Below are positions 57,137 to 64,000 of a DNA stretch of 64,000 nucleotides, in pieces (position 1 is the first letter of the stretch; each line of letters opens with the position of its first letter). Made by a program: the position numbers and the translations under genes. The stretch spans positions 155,050-219,049 of the forward strand of contig CAMXCT020000253.1 in the NCBI GenBank assembly GCA_947184155.2, read 5' to 3'. The notes under the pieces are model-generated. The model did not search any database and was not told where the DNA came from. It saw only the letters and a list, made by a program, of their open reading frames with translations. The DNA comes from Cladocopium goreaui (Eukaryota; Sar; Dinophyceae; Suessiales; Symbiodiniaceae).

Positions 57137-58090
57137 TCATGGCCTAAAGGCCGTAGCTGGACATTGTTCAGCATATTTTTGAAGGCGTAATTTGTCATTG
57201 TCAGGCACTCTCAATTGGGGGACCTGTGCCAATCCATCTTCAAGATACAATCTTGCCACTCCCAGCGAGCGCCAACGCCCTCGCAGGAGAATGACATCGA
57301 TTGGCGTTCCTTCTTGCAAAAGGAACGTCGCGCCTCCGCGACGCAAGCTGTAAGGTTTCATTTTCAAATGTTGAATCCTGAAATATCGCATGTAATTTTC
57401 AAATTGATTTCGAAAATGCTGAGCTGAATAAGGCCAAAGTTTTTGACCTCTGAATTGACATTGCAAACACACCAAAGTGTTCAAAATATTGAGAACAAAA
57501 CTGTCACGAATTGAAACCGCTTCCTCTGTGCCCGTTCTCAAGCCAGACTTACTGCTCATCAAAGTAATAATACCTACAGAAGAAGAAAGTTCAAGATCTT
57601 TGTATTGAATTTCCATAAGCTCCCCTGTACGTAACATACAGTGAAAACCAATTGAAAAAAGTGCGGCAAAAGCAATATCCTTCAGTTCAACGGCCCTGGC
57701 GATAACAGCTTTAGCCAGAAGTAGAGTCATAGGTGGTGCTCTTTGCGGTGACTCTATACGTCGCCACGCTCGAAACATCTTCCAAGCTTGGCGGAGGATT
57801 CCTTTGATCTCTGGCCAGAAAAAATGCAAACCACTCAGACAGTCGGCGATTGAATTGACAGCTTCGCCTTTGCTCCATTCGAGCTCGATCCAATCGCAAA
57901 CTACTCCATCCAAATCATGTAAAGAATCATGTGATTCCAAAAATGGGAGGATTCTCCCCACTGCAACTTCATATCTTGACTTTGTCTTTGCTGTGACTGT
58001 AAAGTCTCGTAGACGTACCCCAGCTCTTTGCTGCTTTCTACCAGCTCTAGTTCTTGCTGCCAGCACAACCCTCGGAATGGTGCGCGGCAT
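57137..58090 (-). CDS. Tyrosine recombinase (YR) of the retrotransposon
   Basis: 317 residues from ATG at 58090. It would cut and rejoin the circular DNA copy of the element during insertion. The family's catalytic positions are visible: Arg154 in FHCMLRTGELMEIQ, Lys181 in SSKSG, Arg250 in KPYSLRRGGAT, Trp273 in RGRWRSLG (the His/Trp position) and the nucleophile Tyr282 in VARLYLEDG. The first residue of the usual His-x-x-Arg box is Tyr247 rather than His; I recall similar replacements in DIRS and Crypton recombinases. The N-terminal 120 residues match a core-binding helical domain. Its ATG overlaps the stop of the polyprotein (TGATG), so it is probably translated by reinitiation. One open frame without introns; probably intact. 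Confidence 0.9.
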   Translation of the reverse strand: MPRTIPRVVLAARTRAGRKQQRAGVRLRDFTVTAKTKSRYEVAVGRILPFLESHDSLHDLDGVVCDWIELEWSKGEAVNSIADCLSGLHFFWPEIKGILRQAWKMFRAWRRIESPQRAPPMTLLLAKAVIARAVELKDIAFAALFSIGFHCMLRTGELMEIQYKDLELSSSVGIITLMSSKSGLRTGTEEAVSIRDSFVLNILNTLVCLQCQFRGQKLWPYSAQHFRNQFENYMRYFRIQHLKMKPYSLRRGGATFLLQEGTPIDVILLRGRWRSLGVARLYLEDGLAQVPQLRVPDNDKLRLQKYAEQCPATAFRP

Positions 58091-58092
58091 CA
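58088..58092 (-). promoter_or_regulatory. TGATG stop/start overlap between polyprotein and YR
   Basis: The polyprotein stop TGA (58092-58090) and the recombinase ATG (58090-58088) share one base. Such overlaps allow termination-reinitiation. Mechanism inferred; the overlap itself is read directly. Confidence 0.8.
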
Positions 58093-61000
58093 AAGTCTGC
58101 TTCCCTTGTCAGTGGGGTTCTCTGCTGACCCCACGTGTGCATGGAGTAAAAAGGATCCCATTGCTAATTGAATTGCCCCAATCCGGTTCGCTAACGGCTG
58201 CAGGAGGTGGCTGCTAGTGCGACCTTTAGTTAATATATATAAACATACCATGCTGTCCTCAAGATGGAGCCATCTTTTCCTGATAGAAGTAATAGATCTG
58301 GATTTCCAAAGAAGAGTGTTAAGAACCATCTTCATCTCCAGGTAATTGATGTGTGATGTTTGGGACCATTTAACCGTAAAAAGTTGTTTCCATTGCCACC
58401 ACATTGCTTTAACAGATGCATGAGCTTGCGACTTTTGATTCAGTAAAGCCCCCGAGATTATCCTTACATCGGACCCTGTATGATTGACTGTAAGTCCCAG
58501 GTGCTGGACGATCTCAACGTCCTGAACTGGCTTGTCCACGTCGCCACCGTAACACAACCACCGCGTCAGCGGAACTTCCACCGACGGGTGAACTGTTGCC
58601 CCAGAGGCTAGTCCTAGTCTTCCAGCTATTTTGTCAGGGGTCATCCGAGGAACATACGCTTGCGCCATTGAGCTGGCAACAATTGCAAACGAAAACACTG
58701 AAAAAGAATCACCTACCAAGGAACAACGCACATCTTCCAAAAACCGCTTGCTTTTCTTTGCCTCTGAGGCGCTCATGCATGAAAGTGTATGACCAGGACC
58801 AAACCCCATAAGTAACTCCCGTTCAGAACTATCCAAGACTCTTGGGGGGAGAGATGCATGATGAAGTAGAAAAGCAGATTTGTATTGATATGGGGGGTAC
58901 CTGTATTCATCTGAGCGCCATCGCGACTGAGTTGCTTCGTCTGTCCTGGTCAAGCCTGCTGGCTTGGGAGGTGGTGCAGACCTTTTGATACATTTCATGA
59001 AAGTTGGAAATTTAACATTTGGGCCACCTTCCCAGGTCCACCCTGGGCGAATCCATTGCTTGGTGTCAATCTCCCTGCTGGTGGTGTAGGCTCTGAAATA
59101 ATTCTTTTCCGACCACAGCTGTAAGCCCTCCATCTCAAAAATAGGCTCCGACACCCAGGCAAAACGTGGTCTATTGTAAGGCAAACTATCACTAGGATCC
59201 AGTTTGACAGGGCAAATCCCCAGCTGGGAGGAGATTTCATCTCTAGCTGACTCATCCATCGACGCCACATTTTCAATGCAGAACTTTACCTTACAAAACG
59301 GGCTAAAAACTTGCTGGACCCACTGTAGCACCTCTAAAAGCTTCCAAAACAACTTTGAGCCTTCGCCCTCCAATTTTTTTCGAAAGGCGCGTGCCGAAGA
59401 CAAATGCACGCATGGAAAACCAGCGAAAAGATGAAGTTCCTCCACATGTGGCCACAGTGAAGCCCATCGTTGTACCTCAGCGTGATCAATCTTTTCGATA
59501 TCCAAAAGTTCCATTGTACCAGGCCAGGCAGTGCGCGTAACCCTGTTCGCATGCTTGCAGATTTCCACTGAAATGCGCCCTTCTGGCACCAAGCCCAAAA
59601 TATCATAAGCCCTAAACGAGCCGCCTATCCCATTAAAAAGAGAAACAACCAAAATAGGGCATTTAATAGGAAGTAGGCGAAGGTCATTTTTCATGCTCAC
59701 TAAGGAGCGGCCAGACCACGTCAACCCTTTGCTGACCGCTGCTGCTCCACCCGTTTCAGATGCGTCTGAACAGGTTACCTCTGAGTCATAAGTTGCTGTC
59801 AAATCCATCTGAATCAAGGGGGAAAGACATAGAAGCATCATCAATTCGCCATGTAAAATGTCCTTTTCTCTCGGGTTTGGCCAGGCCTTTTCTAGAACTT
59901 CCCAGGACCTTGATAGTGCTCCCATAGCTGCTCTCCGAAATTGCAACAAGAAAACCCACCTGCCCAAAATGATTTGTGCCTCCTTCTTACTCCACACTGG
60001 GTTCAGCAGATGGTGTATTGTAGCCAATGCCGTCCGCATGAAACGATCCGGGGATCCCCCCAATAATCCATTTTTGCCATCAACTCGGACTCCAAGTTCC
60101 GTGATACTATCACTACCCAAAACCTGTTTATCTTCAGCAGTTAAAACCCCCGTCATGCTCCATGCCTTCATGGCACGCTCCTGTAGCTCAACATCACCAA
60201 AGCCATGAGGTGGTCCACCAACGTCAGCAGACATAAAATTGTCCAGGTAGATTTGCCACCAGGACCGTGCCTCTGTACTTGCTGAAGTTACCTGAGCAAA
60301 CCACGGTGGCACAGCCCCGTCTTTCTTTAGCTCTAGCAGCGGGGGTAAGCCCTTAGAAAGAAGTATCTCCCGTGAAATAGCTTGCATTATTCCAACTGAA
60401 GATGACCATCCCATTGGCAATACCACGCATGAAGGCCTGAAAAACTTGTCTCTGTCACTCCCCGAAAAGCCCAGCAGGTCCCCTTTAACCTTAAAATTAA
60501 AACAGAAATAAGGGGACCAGCTTTCCGGGATAGAGAATAGATAGAACGCTGCGGACATATCTCCTTGTGACATAGTTATTTCTTCCCCCTCGCTAAGGCA
60601 GAGGGGGAGCCAGCCGGTTGCGCTTGGGAGACTTTGAATGTCACCCCGCAACACCGAAAAGATTCCGTTGACGGGGATAAGGTTCATGATTACTCTCAAA
60701 ACTGGCAAATTGGACTCTGTAAATTTTCCAGGTTTAATGACGCCGAACATGCCTGACAGATACTGACCCCGATCATCTGAAAAAACTTTTTCGTCGGGGA
60801 ACCAAGAAATAATGCCCCTGCTTGCTAAAAGGTTAAAAACTTCAAGCTCACTTCCCTTTGCAATATGAACCTTTGCTGAACATGGCGCATGACCCCTGTC
60901 CCGGGCATCAAGGAGGGACTCCTCAGGGTGTTCCATCAAAAAACGGGTCCTCCCTTTCAGAAAGGGCAAAATAGGGACAGACCCCCCATGACCTGCTGGT

Positions 61001-61845
61001 GGCAGGCCTTTCAGAATTTGCTCCGCTGTGAGAGGATAGGGGGCAAGAACTTCTTCCCCCGAATAAGAAACTTTCTTATCTTTTAAATCCCTTACAACTT
61101 CTTCAAAGGAAACCAGAGTGCATGGGTCACCTTCAAAAAACCGCCTTACCTTATCCTTAAGCTCCACCAGAATTGCTTTATGCACTTTTCCTGGCGCCCG
61201 TGCGAAGCCCGCGTTGGGGCTGTCATACAGCGCGTTGATGGCAGCGCAGCCGACAGCCACCCAGCAGTCGAGGGCCAGAGCATGGAAGTCGCAGGACTTC
61301 AAATCAGCGACACTCCATTTCAAGTTGCCTGGAAGTTGAACCGGCAGGGGGAACAAGCAGCCACGGTGGCCCGTGGCCGCTTGTGTGGGCCTAGCACGAG
61401 CAGGCTTGAAATAAAGCAGCTCTTCCCTCAACCCCCATGCCAGCTTTACTCCCAGTTCCAACAGGTTGCTCACGCCTGTAAGGCCCGCCAACCACTCGGA
61501 TTTGCTGCCAGGGTCTCTGCTTCCAAAAAGATGCGGCGCAGGTTGAGCACCGTCACATGCTGAATTCCTGCTTGAATTCGTATGGTCCGGGTGGACAGTT
61601 GCCAGCAGCTCCAAATTGGGTGCCTCGTTGCACGGCAGTCCAACCCCAGCCATCATAGCTTGAATCAAGGGCGAGGACGCTGACAAATCCAGCGCCGACG
61701 TTGCCAGTTCAAGACCGACACTCAACCCTCTGCTTCCGCCTTCTTGCTCTTGTCTCCTCCTCCTCTTTCTCCTTGATCTACCCAGGCACTCCACTGGCCC
61801 TTCTGGCCCTTTCCTTTTCCTTTTCCTTTCTTTCCTTTGCCCTTT
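58090..61845 (-). CDS. RT - RNase H (split) - C5 DNMT polyprotein of the retrotransposon
   Basis: Numbered from the first Met after Gag (ATG at 61656), this ORF has 1188 codons. RT motif A is SQGDMSAAFY (Asp366), motif B LPMGWSSS (413-420), motif C YLDN (470-473; the family norm is YxDD). A thumb-like region follows. RNase H starts with TCSDASETGG (Asp631). Then comes a complete C5 cytosine methyltransferase (about 665-1000). RNase H resumes with INYLEMKMV (Glu1107), LHLEDS (Asp1134) and SAENPTDKGSR (Asp1183). The frame is open upstream of 61656 and lies in -1 relative to Gag, so it is probably made as a Gag fusion by frameshifting near 61845, or by reinitiation at 61656. The still more upstream open part of this frame (to 63252) overlaps Gag and has no coding sense. 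Confidence 0.85.
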   Translation of the reverse strand, partial: KGQRKERKRKRKGPEGPVECLGRSRRKRRRRQEQEGGSRGLSVGLELATSALDLSASSPLIQAMMAGVGLPCNEAPNLELLATVHPDHTNSSRNSACDGAQPAPHLFGSRDPGSKSEWLAGLTGVSNLLELGVKLAWGLREELLYFKPARARPTQAATGHRGCLFPLPVQLPGNLKWSVADLKSCDFHALALDCWVAVGCAAINALYDSPNAGFARAPGKVHKAILVELKDKVRRFFEGDPCTLVSFEEVVRDLKDKKVSYSGEEVLAPYPLTAEQILKGLPPAGHGGSVPILPFLKGRTRFLMEHPEESLLDARDRGHAPCSAKVHIAKGSELEVFNLLASRGIISWFPDEKVFSDDRGQYLSGMFGVIKPGKFTESNLPVLRVIMNLIPVNGIFSVLRGDIQSLPSATGWLPLCLSEGEEITMSQGDMSAAFYLFSIPESWSPYFCFNFKVKGDLLGFSGSDRDKFFRPSCVVLPMGWSSSVGIMQAISREILLSKGLPPLLELKKDGAVPPWFAQVTSASTEARSWWQIYLDNFMSADVGGPPHGFGDVELQERAMKAWSMTGVLTAEDKQVLGSDSITELGVRVDGKNGLLGGSPDRFMRTALATIHHLLNPVWSKKEAQIILGRWVFLLQFRRAAMGALSRSWEVLEKAWPNPREKDILHGELMMLLCLSPLIQMDLTATYDSEVTCSDASETGGAAAVSKGLTWSGRSLVSMKNDLRLLPIKCPILVVSLFNGIGGSFRAYDILGLVPEGRISVEICKHANRVTRTAWPGTMELLDIEKIDHAEVQRWASLWPHVEELHLFAGFPCVHLSSARAFRKKLEGEGSKLFWKLLEVLQWVQQVFSPFCKVKFCIENVASMDESARDEISSQLGICPVKLDPSDSLPYNRPRFAWVSEPIFEMEGLQLWSEKNYFRAYTTSREIDTKQWIRPGWTWEGGPNVKFPTFMKCIKRSAPPPKPAGLTRTDEATQSRWRSDEYRYPPYQYKSAFLLHHASLPPRVLDSSERELLMGFGPGHTLSCMSASEAKKSKRFLEDVRCSLVGDSFSVFSFAIVASSMAQAYVPRMTPDKIAGRLGLASGATVHPSVEVPLTRWLCYGGDVDKPVQDVEIVQHLGLTVNHTGSDVRIISGALLNQKSQAHASVKAMWWQWKQLFTVKWSQTSHINYLEMKMVLNTLLWKSRSITSIRKRWLHLEDSMVCLYILTKGRTSSHLLQPLANRIGAIQLAMGSFLLHAHVGSAENPTDKGSRL
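58650..59660 (-). other. C5 cytosine DNA methyltransferase domain inside the polyprotein
   Basis: Motif I LVVSLFNGIGGSF (S-adenosylmethionine binding, 672-679), then VEICKHANRV (motif II position), HLFAGFPCVHLSSAR (motif IV, catalytic Cys749, codon 59412-59410), FCIENVASM (motif VI, Glu795), YNRPRFAWVS (motif VIII, Arg829-Pro-Arg831), a target-recognition stretch, LLMGFGPGHTL and LVGDSFSVFSFAIVASSMA (motif X, Gly982-Asp-Ser). All residues I expect for catalysis are present. It would methylate C5 of cytosine, possibly in the element's own DNA copy. It has no introns, and its motifs differ from the gene A enzyme. Confidence 0.9.
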
Positions 61846-63401
61846 TGCTCCTTTCCCTTTCCTCTCGGCCTGTTGTCGTAGGCCCATTCTCCTCCTTGCC
61901 AAGGCGATCTGGAAGGCCAACTTCCCTTTCCGCCAGCCTTTTCCACCTGTCGCGCGTGGCGCTGGGCCGACAGCAACACGTGTGGGGGCGCGGCGGAGTC
62001 GTCCTCCTCTGCAAACACTTCCAGATGCCTGGCTGTCTGCCATCCCTGCTTTGTCGCTGTATGGATCGCCATGAGACGGGCGGCCATCACATCGGCTAGT
62101 TCCGCCAGCCGCCCATCTCTCAGCAGATCTAGGGATCTGGCTAACATCGCCAGCTCCTTGCAGTCGCGGCCCTTGCTGTCCATCTGAGGCTTCAATACCA
62201 ACTGGAAGTAGGTCAGGATTTTCGGCCTCTGACCGCGTAATCCCAAGGCTTCGTAGCCTTCTTCGACAACCCCATCCACCGACAGCCGCTCGACGGCCAG
62301 CTCCTCCAACATCTTGTAGACGGAGCCCGGCGATCGTTGCGACCTTTTCCGGAGGGGCGCCATCAGGCTCTCGTCCCCTGAGGAACTTCGACCCCTGCTC
62401 GACCTCTCGCTGTCTGAGTCCGTGGAGTTCTCCTTCTTTTTGTGCCGCCGTCTCCTGCTGCGGGATCGACTTCGGGATCTTCTCTTCTTCTTCTTCTCGG
62501 ATCTCTCCTCCACCGCATTCCTGAGACGTGCGGCCTTGGCCAACGTGTCGCCCAGGGTCTTCTTCTTCTTCTTCTTCGTTTTCTTTACCTCCTCCTGATC
62601 TGTCTCTGAGTCTATTGTCTGTACCTCCTCCTTCACCTTCTTTAAGGGGACCAGTGCCTGTGAGGCTGAGGCGGCCGGTCTGCCACCAGCACCAGCCCGG
62701 GGCTCCCGTGGGGAGTCTGCCCGTGCCGTGCCTGGCGACACCACTGGCTCTGCAAAGGAAACCCTTCGGGCTCTCAGCGCGCTCAACCTCTTTTCCACTG
62801 GAGTTTCGCCCAAAGGCGCGCCACGTCCAGCTCCTCCCGTAGGAGAGCGCGGATCTTTGCGCTTCTTTTTCAACTCTTCCAGTTCCATCTCCTTTCCCTT
62901 TGCAATGGCCTTCCTTGCAGTCGCATTCAGCCACTCTGCTTCTAGCTCTCCAGGTGGATACCATCTGAATTTGCGCAAGTGAAGACCAGCTTCTTCGTCC
63001 AAAGGGCAACCCCCCTCTGCACTGGGGTAACAAATATGTACGCGGTGACGACCATCCTTGAAATACTTCTCCGCCTTCTTCTTCTCGGCCGCGGATTCGG
63101 ATCCAAGCACCTTCACTTCCACCCAAATTCCTGTGTCGCGGGAAACCGTTCCCAGCACTAGGAGGGCGACCAGCGGTGGAAGCTCTTCTTCCGGTGTCTC
63201 TGGATCCTGAAACTCGATGACCGATCCTGCAGGTAGATGTCGGGTCCTCCAAAAAGCAGCCTCCTCTACATTGTAATCCGTGACCCTGTTGGGTTTTGGT
63301 TGTTTCTCCAGGGCCTCTTGGATGTCATCTACTGTCGGATGACGCCCATCTTCGTCGTCTGAATTCAGGACAAGGGACGGGTGCTCCAGCACAGTGGCCA
63401 T
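61722..63401 (-). CDS. Gag-like protein of the retrotransposon
   Basis: 559 codons from a true ATG (63401) to TGA (61722). The N-terminal third is acidic, then contains LPAGSVIEFQDPE and VSRDTGIWVEVKVLG, which could form an SH3-like barrel. Next is a Lys/Arg/Ser-rich part including RRSRSRSRSRRRRHKKK (about 310-330). A helical region (YKMLEELAVERLSV to RLMAIHTATKQGWQ, about 370-460) could be the capsid core. The tail is a Gly/Lys repeat (KGKGKKGKGKGKGQKGQW) that probably binds RNA in place of a CCHC zinc knuckle, which is absent. I assign Gag from position and composition, not from a recognised domain. It precedes the RT frame, overlapping it in the -1 frame. Confidence 0.7.
   Translation of the reverse strand: MATVLEHPSLVLNSDDEDGRHPTVDDIQEALEKQPKPNRVTDYNVEEAAFWRTRHLPAGSVIEFQDPETPEEELPPLVALLVLGTVSRDTGIWVEVKVLGSESAAEKKKAEKYFKDGRHRVHICYPSAEGGCPLDEEAGLHLRKFRWYPPGELEAEWLNATARKAIAKGKEMELEELKKKRKDPRSPTGGAGRGAPLGETPVEKRLSALRARRVSFAEPVVSPGTARADSPREPRAGAGGRPAASASQALVPLKKVKEEVQTIDSETDQEEVKKTKKKKKKTLGDTLAKAARLRNAVEERSEKKKKRRSRSRSRSRRRRHKKKENSTDSDSERSSRGRSSSGDESLMAPLRKRSQRSPGSVYKMLEELAVERLSVDGVVEEGYEALGLRGQRPKILTYFQLVLKPQMDSKGRDCKELAMLARSLDLLRDGRLAELADVMAARLMAIHTATKQGWQTARHLEVFAEEDDSAAPPHVLLSAQRHARQVEKAGGKGSWPSRSPWQGGEWAYDNRPRGKGKEQKGKGKKGKGKGKGQKGQWSAWVDQGERGGGDKSKKAEAEG
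61806..61860 (-). promoter_or_regulatory. Candidate -1 frameshift sites at the Gag/RT junction
   Basis: In Gag frame there are three heptamers of the X-XXY-YYZ type: A AAG GGA (61860-61854), A AAG GGC (61845-61839) and A AAG GGC (61812-61806). A -1 slip at any of them enters the RT frame, which is open from here to the recombinase. Which one works, and whether a downstream structure assists, is not visible. Confidence 0.5.
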
Positions 63402-63430
63402 TGCGACGTCTCAAAGACGGCAACGTCCAC

Positions 63431-64000
63431 CTATGCACGGCGCTCCAACCCCGCTTGCAGGTTGTCTGCAAGCTCCAACCGTTCCTGATCAAGACGTCTG
63501 TGGCTCCTCCGGAAAGGGTCTTCCCTTTCACGATAGTGCTTCTGGTGACGAGTCCCGCCTCGACGTCGCTTCGCACCTTTACCTTTCTTCTTCTTCTTTT
63601 TCGGATGAGGTGGTGGATGATTAGGCTCTGGAGGCTTCTCGCCCCTGCGTCTATCCCTCCTGTGATCCTCTTCTTCCTTAACAACCTCCTCTCTCTCGAG
63701 CTCTTCCTCCTCTTCGCTCTCCTCTGTGTACTCGTAGTCGGAGTCTGGCCTTTTGTTGTGATGAACTCCTTCTGGGGCTTCTCGCTCTCGAGGCTGCACA
63801 CTGCGCCTAAGAGGAGGTCTGTGATCACTTGGGCTCCTGTCCCTCTCGCGCCTTGGACTCCTTGACCTTTCACGGGCCGCCTTCCTCTTTGGAGCGGTCT
63901 GCAAGGCGGAAGTGCCAGCAGGACCTGCTCCCTGAGAGGAGTCCAAGTTGTGCAGCGCCCGCACGTAGCGAGCGCAGGACAGGGCACTCTCCTCAGCTAT
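63431..64000 (-). CDS. RS-rich first ORF of the retrotransposon, cut by window edge
   Basis: Open from the window edge to a stop at 63431, at least 189 codons; its start lies outside. The sequence runs AEESALSCARYVRALHNLD, then RERSRSPRRERDRSP, a Glu-rich block (YTEESEEEEELEREE), and a Lys-rich block (HPKKKKKKGKGAKRRR), ending LADNLQAGLERRA. It stops 29 bp before the Gag ATG. Such SR-type and acidic-basic composition suggests RNA binding or contact with splicing or nuclear proteins, by inference. It could be the C-terminal part of a larger Gag or a separate protein. No catalytic motif. Confidence 0.6.
   Translation of the reverse strand: MAEESALSCARYVRALHNLDSSQGAGPAGTSALQTAPKRKAARERSRSPRRERDRSPSDHRPPLRRSVQPREREAPEGVHHNKRPDSDYEYTEESEEEEELEREEVVKEEEDHRRDRRRGEKPPEPNHPPPHPKKKKKKGKGAKRRRGGTRHQKHYREREDPFRRSHRRLDQERLELADNLQAGLERRA

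Larger units (their letters stand above)
56453..64000 (-). mobile_element. DIRS/Ngaro-like tyrosine-recombinase retrotransposon carrying a DNMT (5' end off window)
   Basis: On the minus strand the element reads: RS-rich ORF, Gag-like ORF, RT, RNase H first half, C5 cytosine DNMT, RNase H second half, tyrosine recombinase, then B1, A2 and B2 repeats. There is no aspartic protease, DDE integrase or LTR, which fits the YR-retrotransposon order. Tyrosine-recombinase elements with split direct repeats have A1 at the 5' end and B1-A2-B2 at the 3' end; A1 should lie beyond position 64000. All main frames are open and the two B copies are identical, so the insertion is young. DIRS elements often carry an adenine methyltransferase-like domain between RNase H and YR; here it is a cytosine enzyme in a different place. 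Confidence 0.85.

Noticed and set aside
61850-63252. N-terminal half of the long polyprotein frame as a true extension
   Set aside because: It overlaps Gag in another frame, has no ATG at its apparent start (TTG at 63252-63250), and its residues show only the Arg/Gly bias expected from a shadow of a Lys/Glu/Arg-rich gene.
1-64000. Bacterial contamination or a bacterial methylase/recombinase island
   Set aside because: Introns, satellites, MITEs and RT/RNase H flank both methylases; the recombinase belongs to a retrotransposon with split direct repeats.

Overview
This window looks like nuclear DNA of a dinoflagellate, most likely of the Symbiodiniaceae type. The evidence is many short exons, GC as well as GT splice donors with AG acceptors, long runs of genes on one strand, protein families I associate with dinoflagellates, and a retrotransposon carrying a cytosine DNA methyltransferase. 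There is no sign of bacterial gene organisation. All exon borders below were read by eye from splice dinucleotides, phase and protein sense, so they are provisional. Two 100-N runs (38020-38119 and 51401-51500) are assembly gaps.

Layout. Positions 1-2040 are AT-rich non-coding DNA with small repeats. From about 2 to 20.4 kb three intron-rich genes lie head-to-tail on the minus strand. Gene A (20392 to 12321) ends in a full C5 cytosine DNA methyltransferase (DNMT) domain. Gene B (12062 to 3527) is an unrecognised protein with a charged, basic C-terminus. Gene C (from 3196 leftward) is also unrecognised. From 21 to 37.5 kb short minus-strand exons are scattered among hairpin MITEs of three families. 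One chain of exons (28616 to 25665) clearly encodes MORN repeats. From 37.7 to 46.2 kb are satellites: a 5-kb pyrimidine-rich array with a higher-order repeat of about 2.2 kb, a tandem region around 43 kb, and a very AT-rich palindromic array. From 46.2 to 53 kb there is mostly non-coding DNA, a decayed LINE-type reverse transcriptase and several minisatellites. At 53.7-55.6 kb lies a minus-strand NAD(P)-binding short-chain dehydrogenase/epimerase-like gene.

The right end (56453 to beyond 64000) is the most striking part: a nearly intact tyrosine-recombinase retrotransposon on the minus strand. Its order is an RS-rich ORF cut by the window edge, a Gag-like ORF, RT, the first half of RNase H, a complete C5 DNMT, the second half of RNase H, a tyrosine recombinase, then the repeats B1-A2-B2. 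B1 and B2 are 294 bp and identical. This is the split-direct-repeat end expected of Ngaro/PAT-type DIRS-like elements and suggests a recent insertion. The frame relations suggest -1 frameshifting from Gag into RT, and coupled stop/start (TGATG) from the polyprotein into the recombinase.

DNMT capture by dinoflagellate retrotransposons has been reported before (de Mendoza and colleagues, 2018). What deserves attention here is the DNMT sitting inside the RNase H fold, the intact split direct repeats, and a separate intron-containing DNMT gene about 45 kb away.
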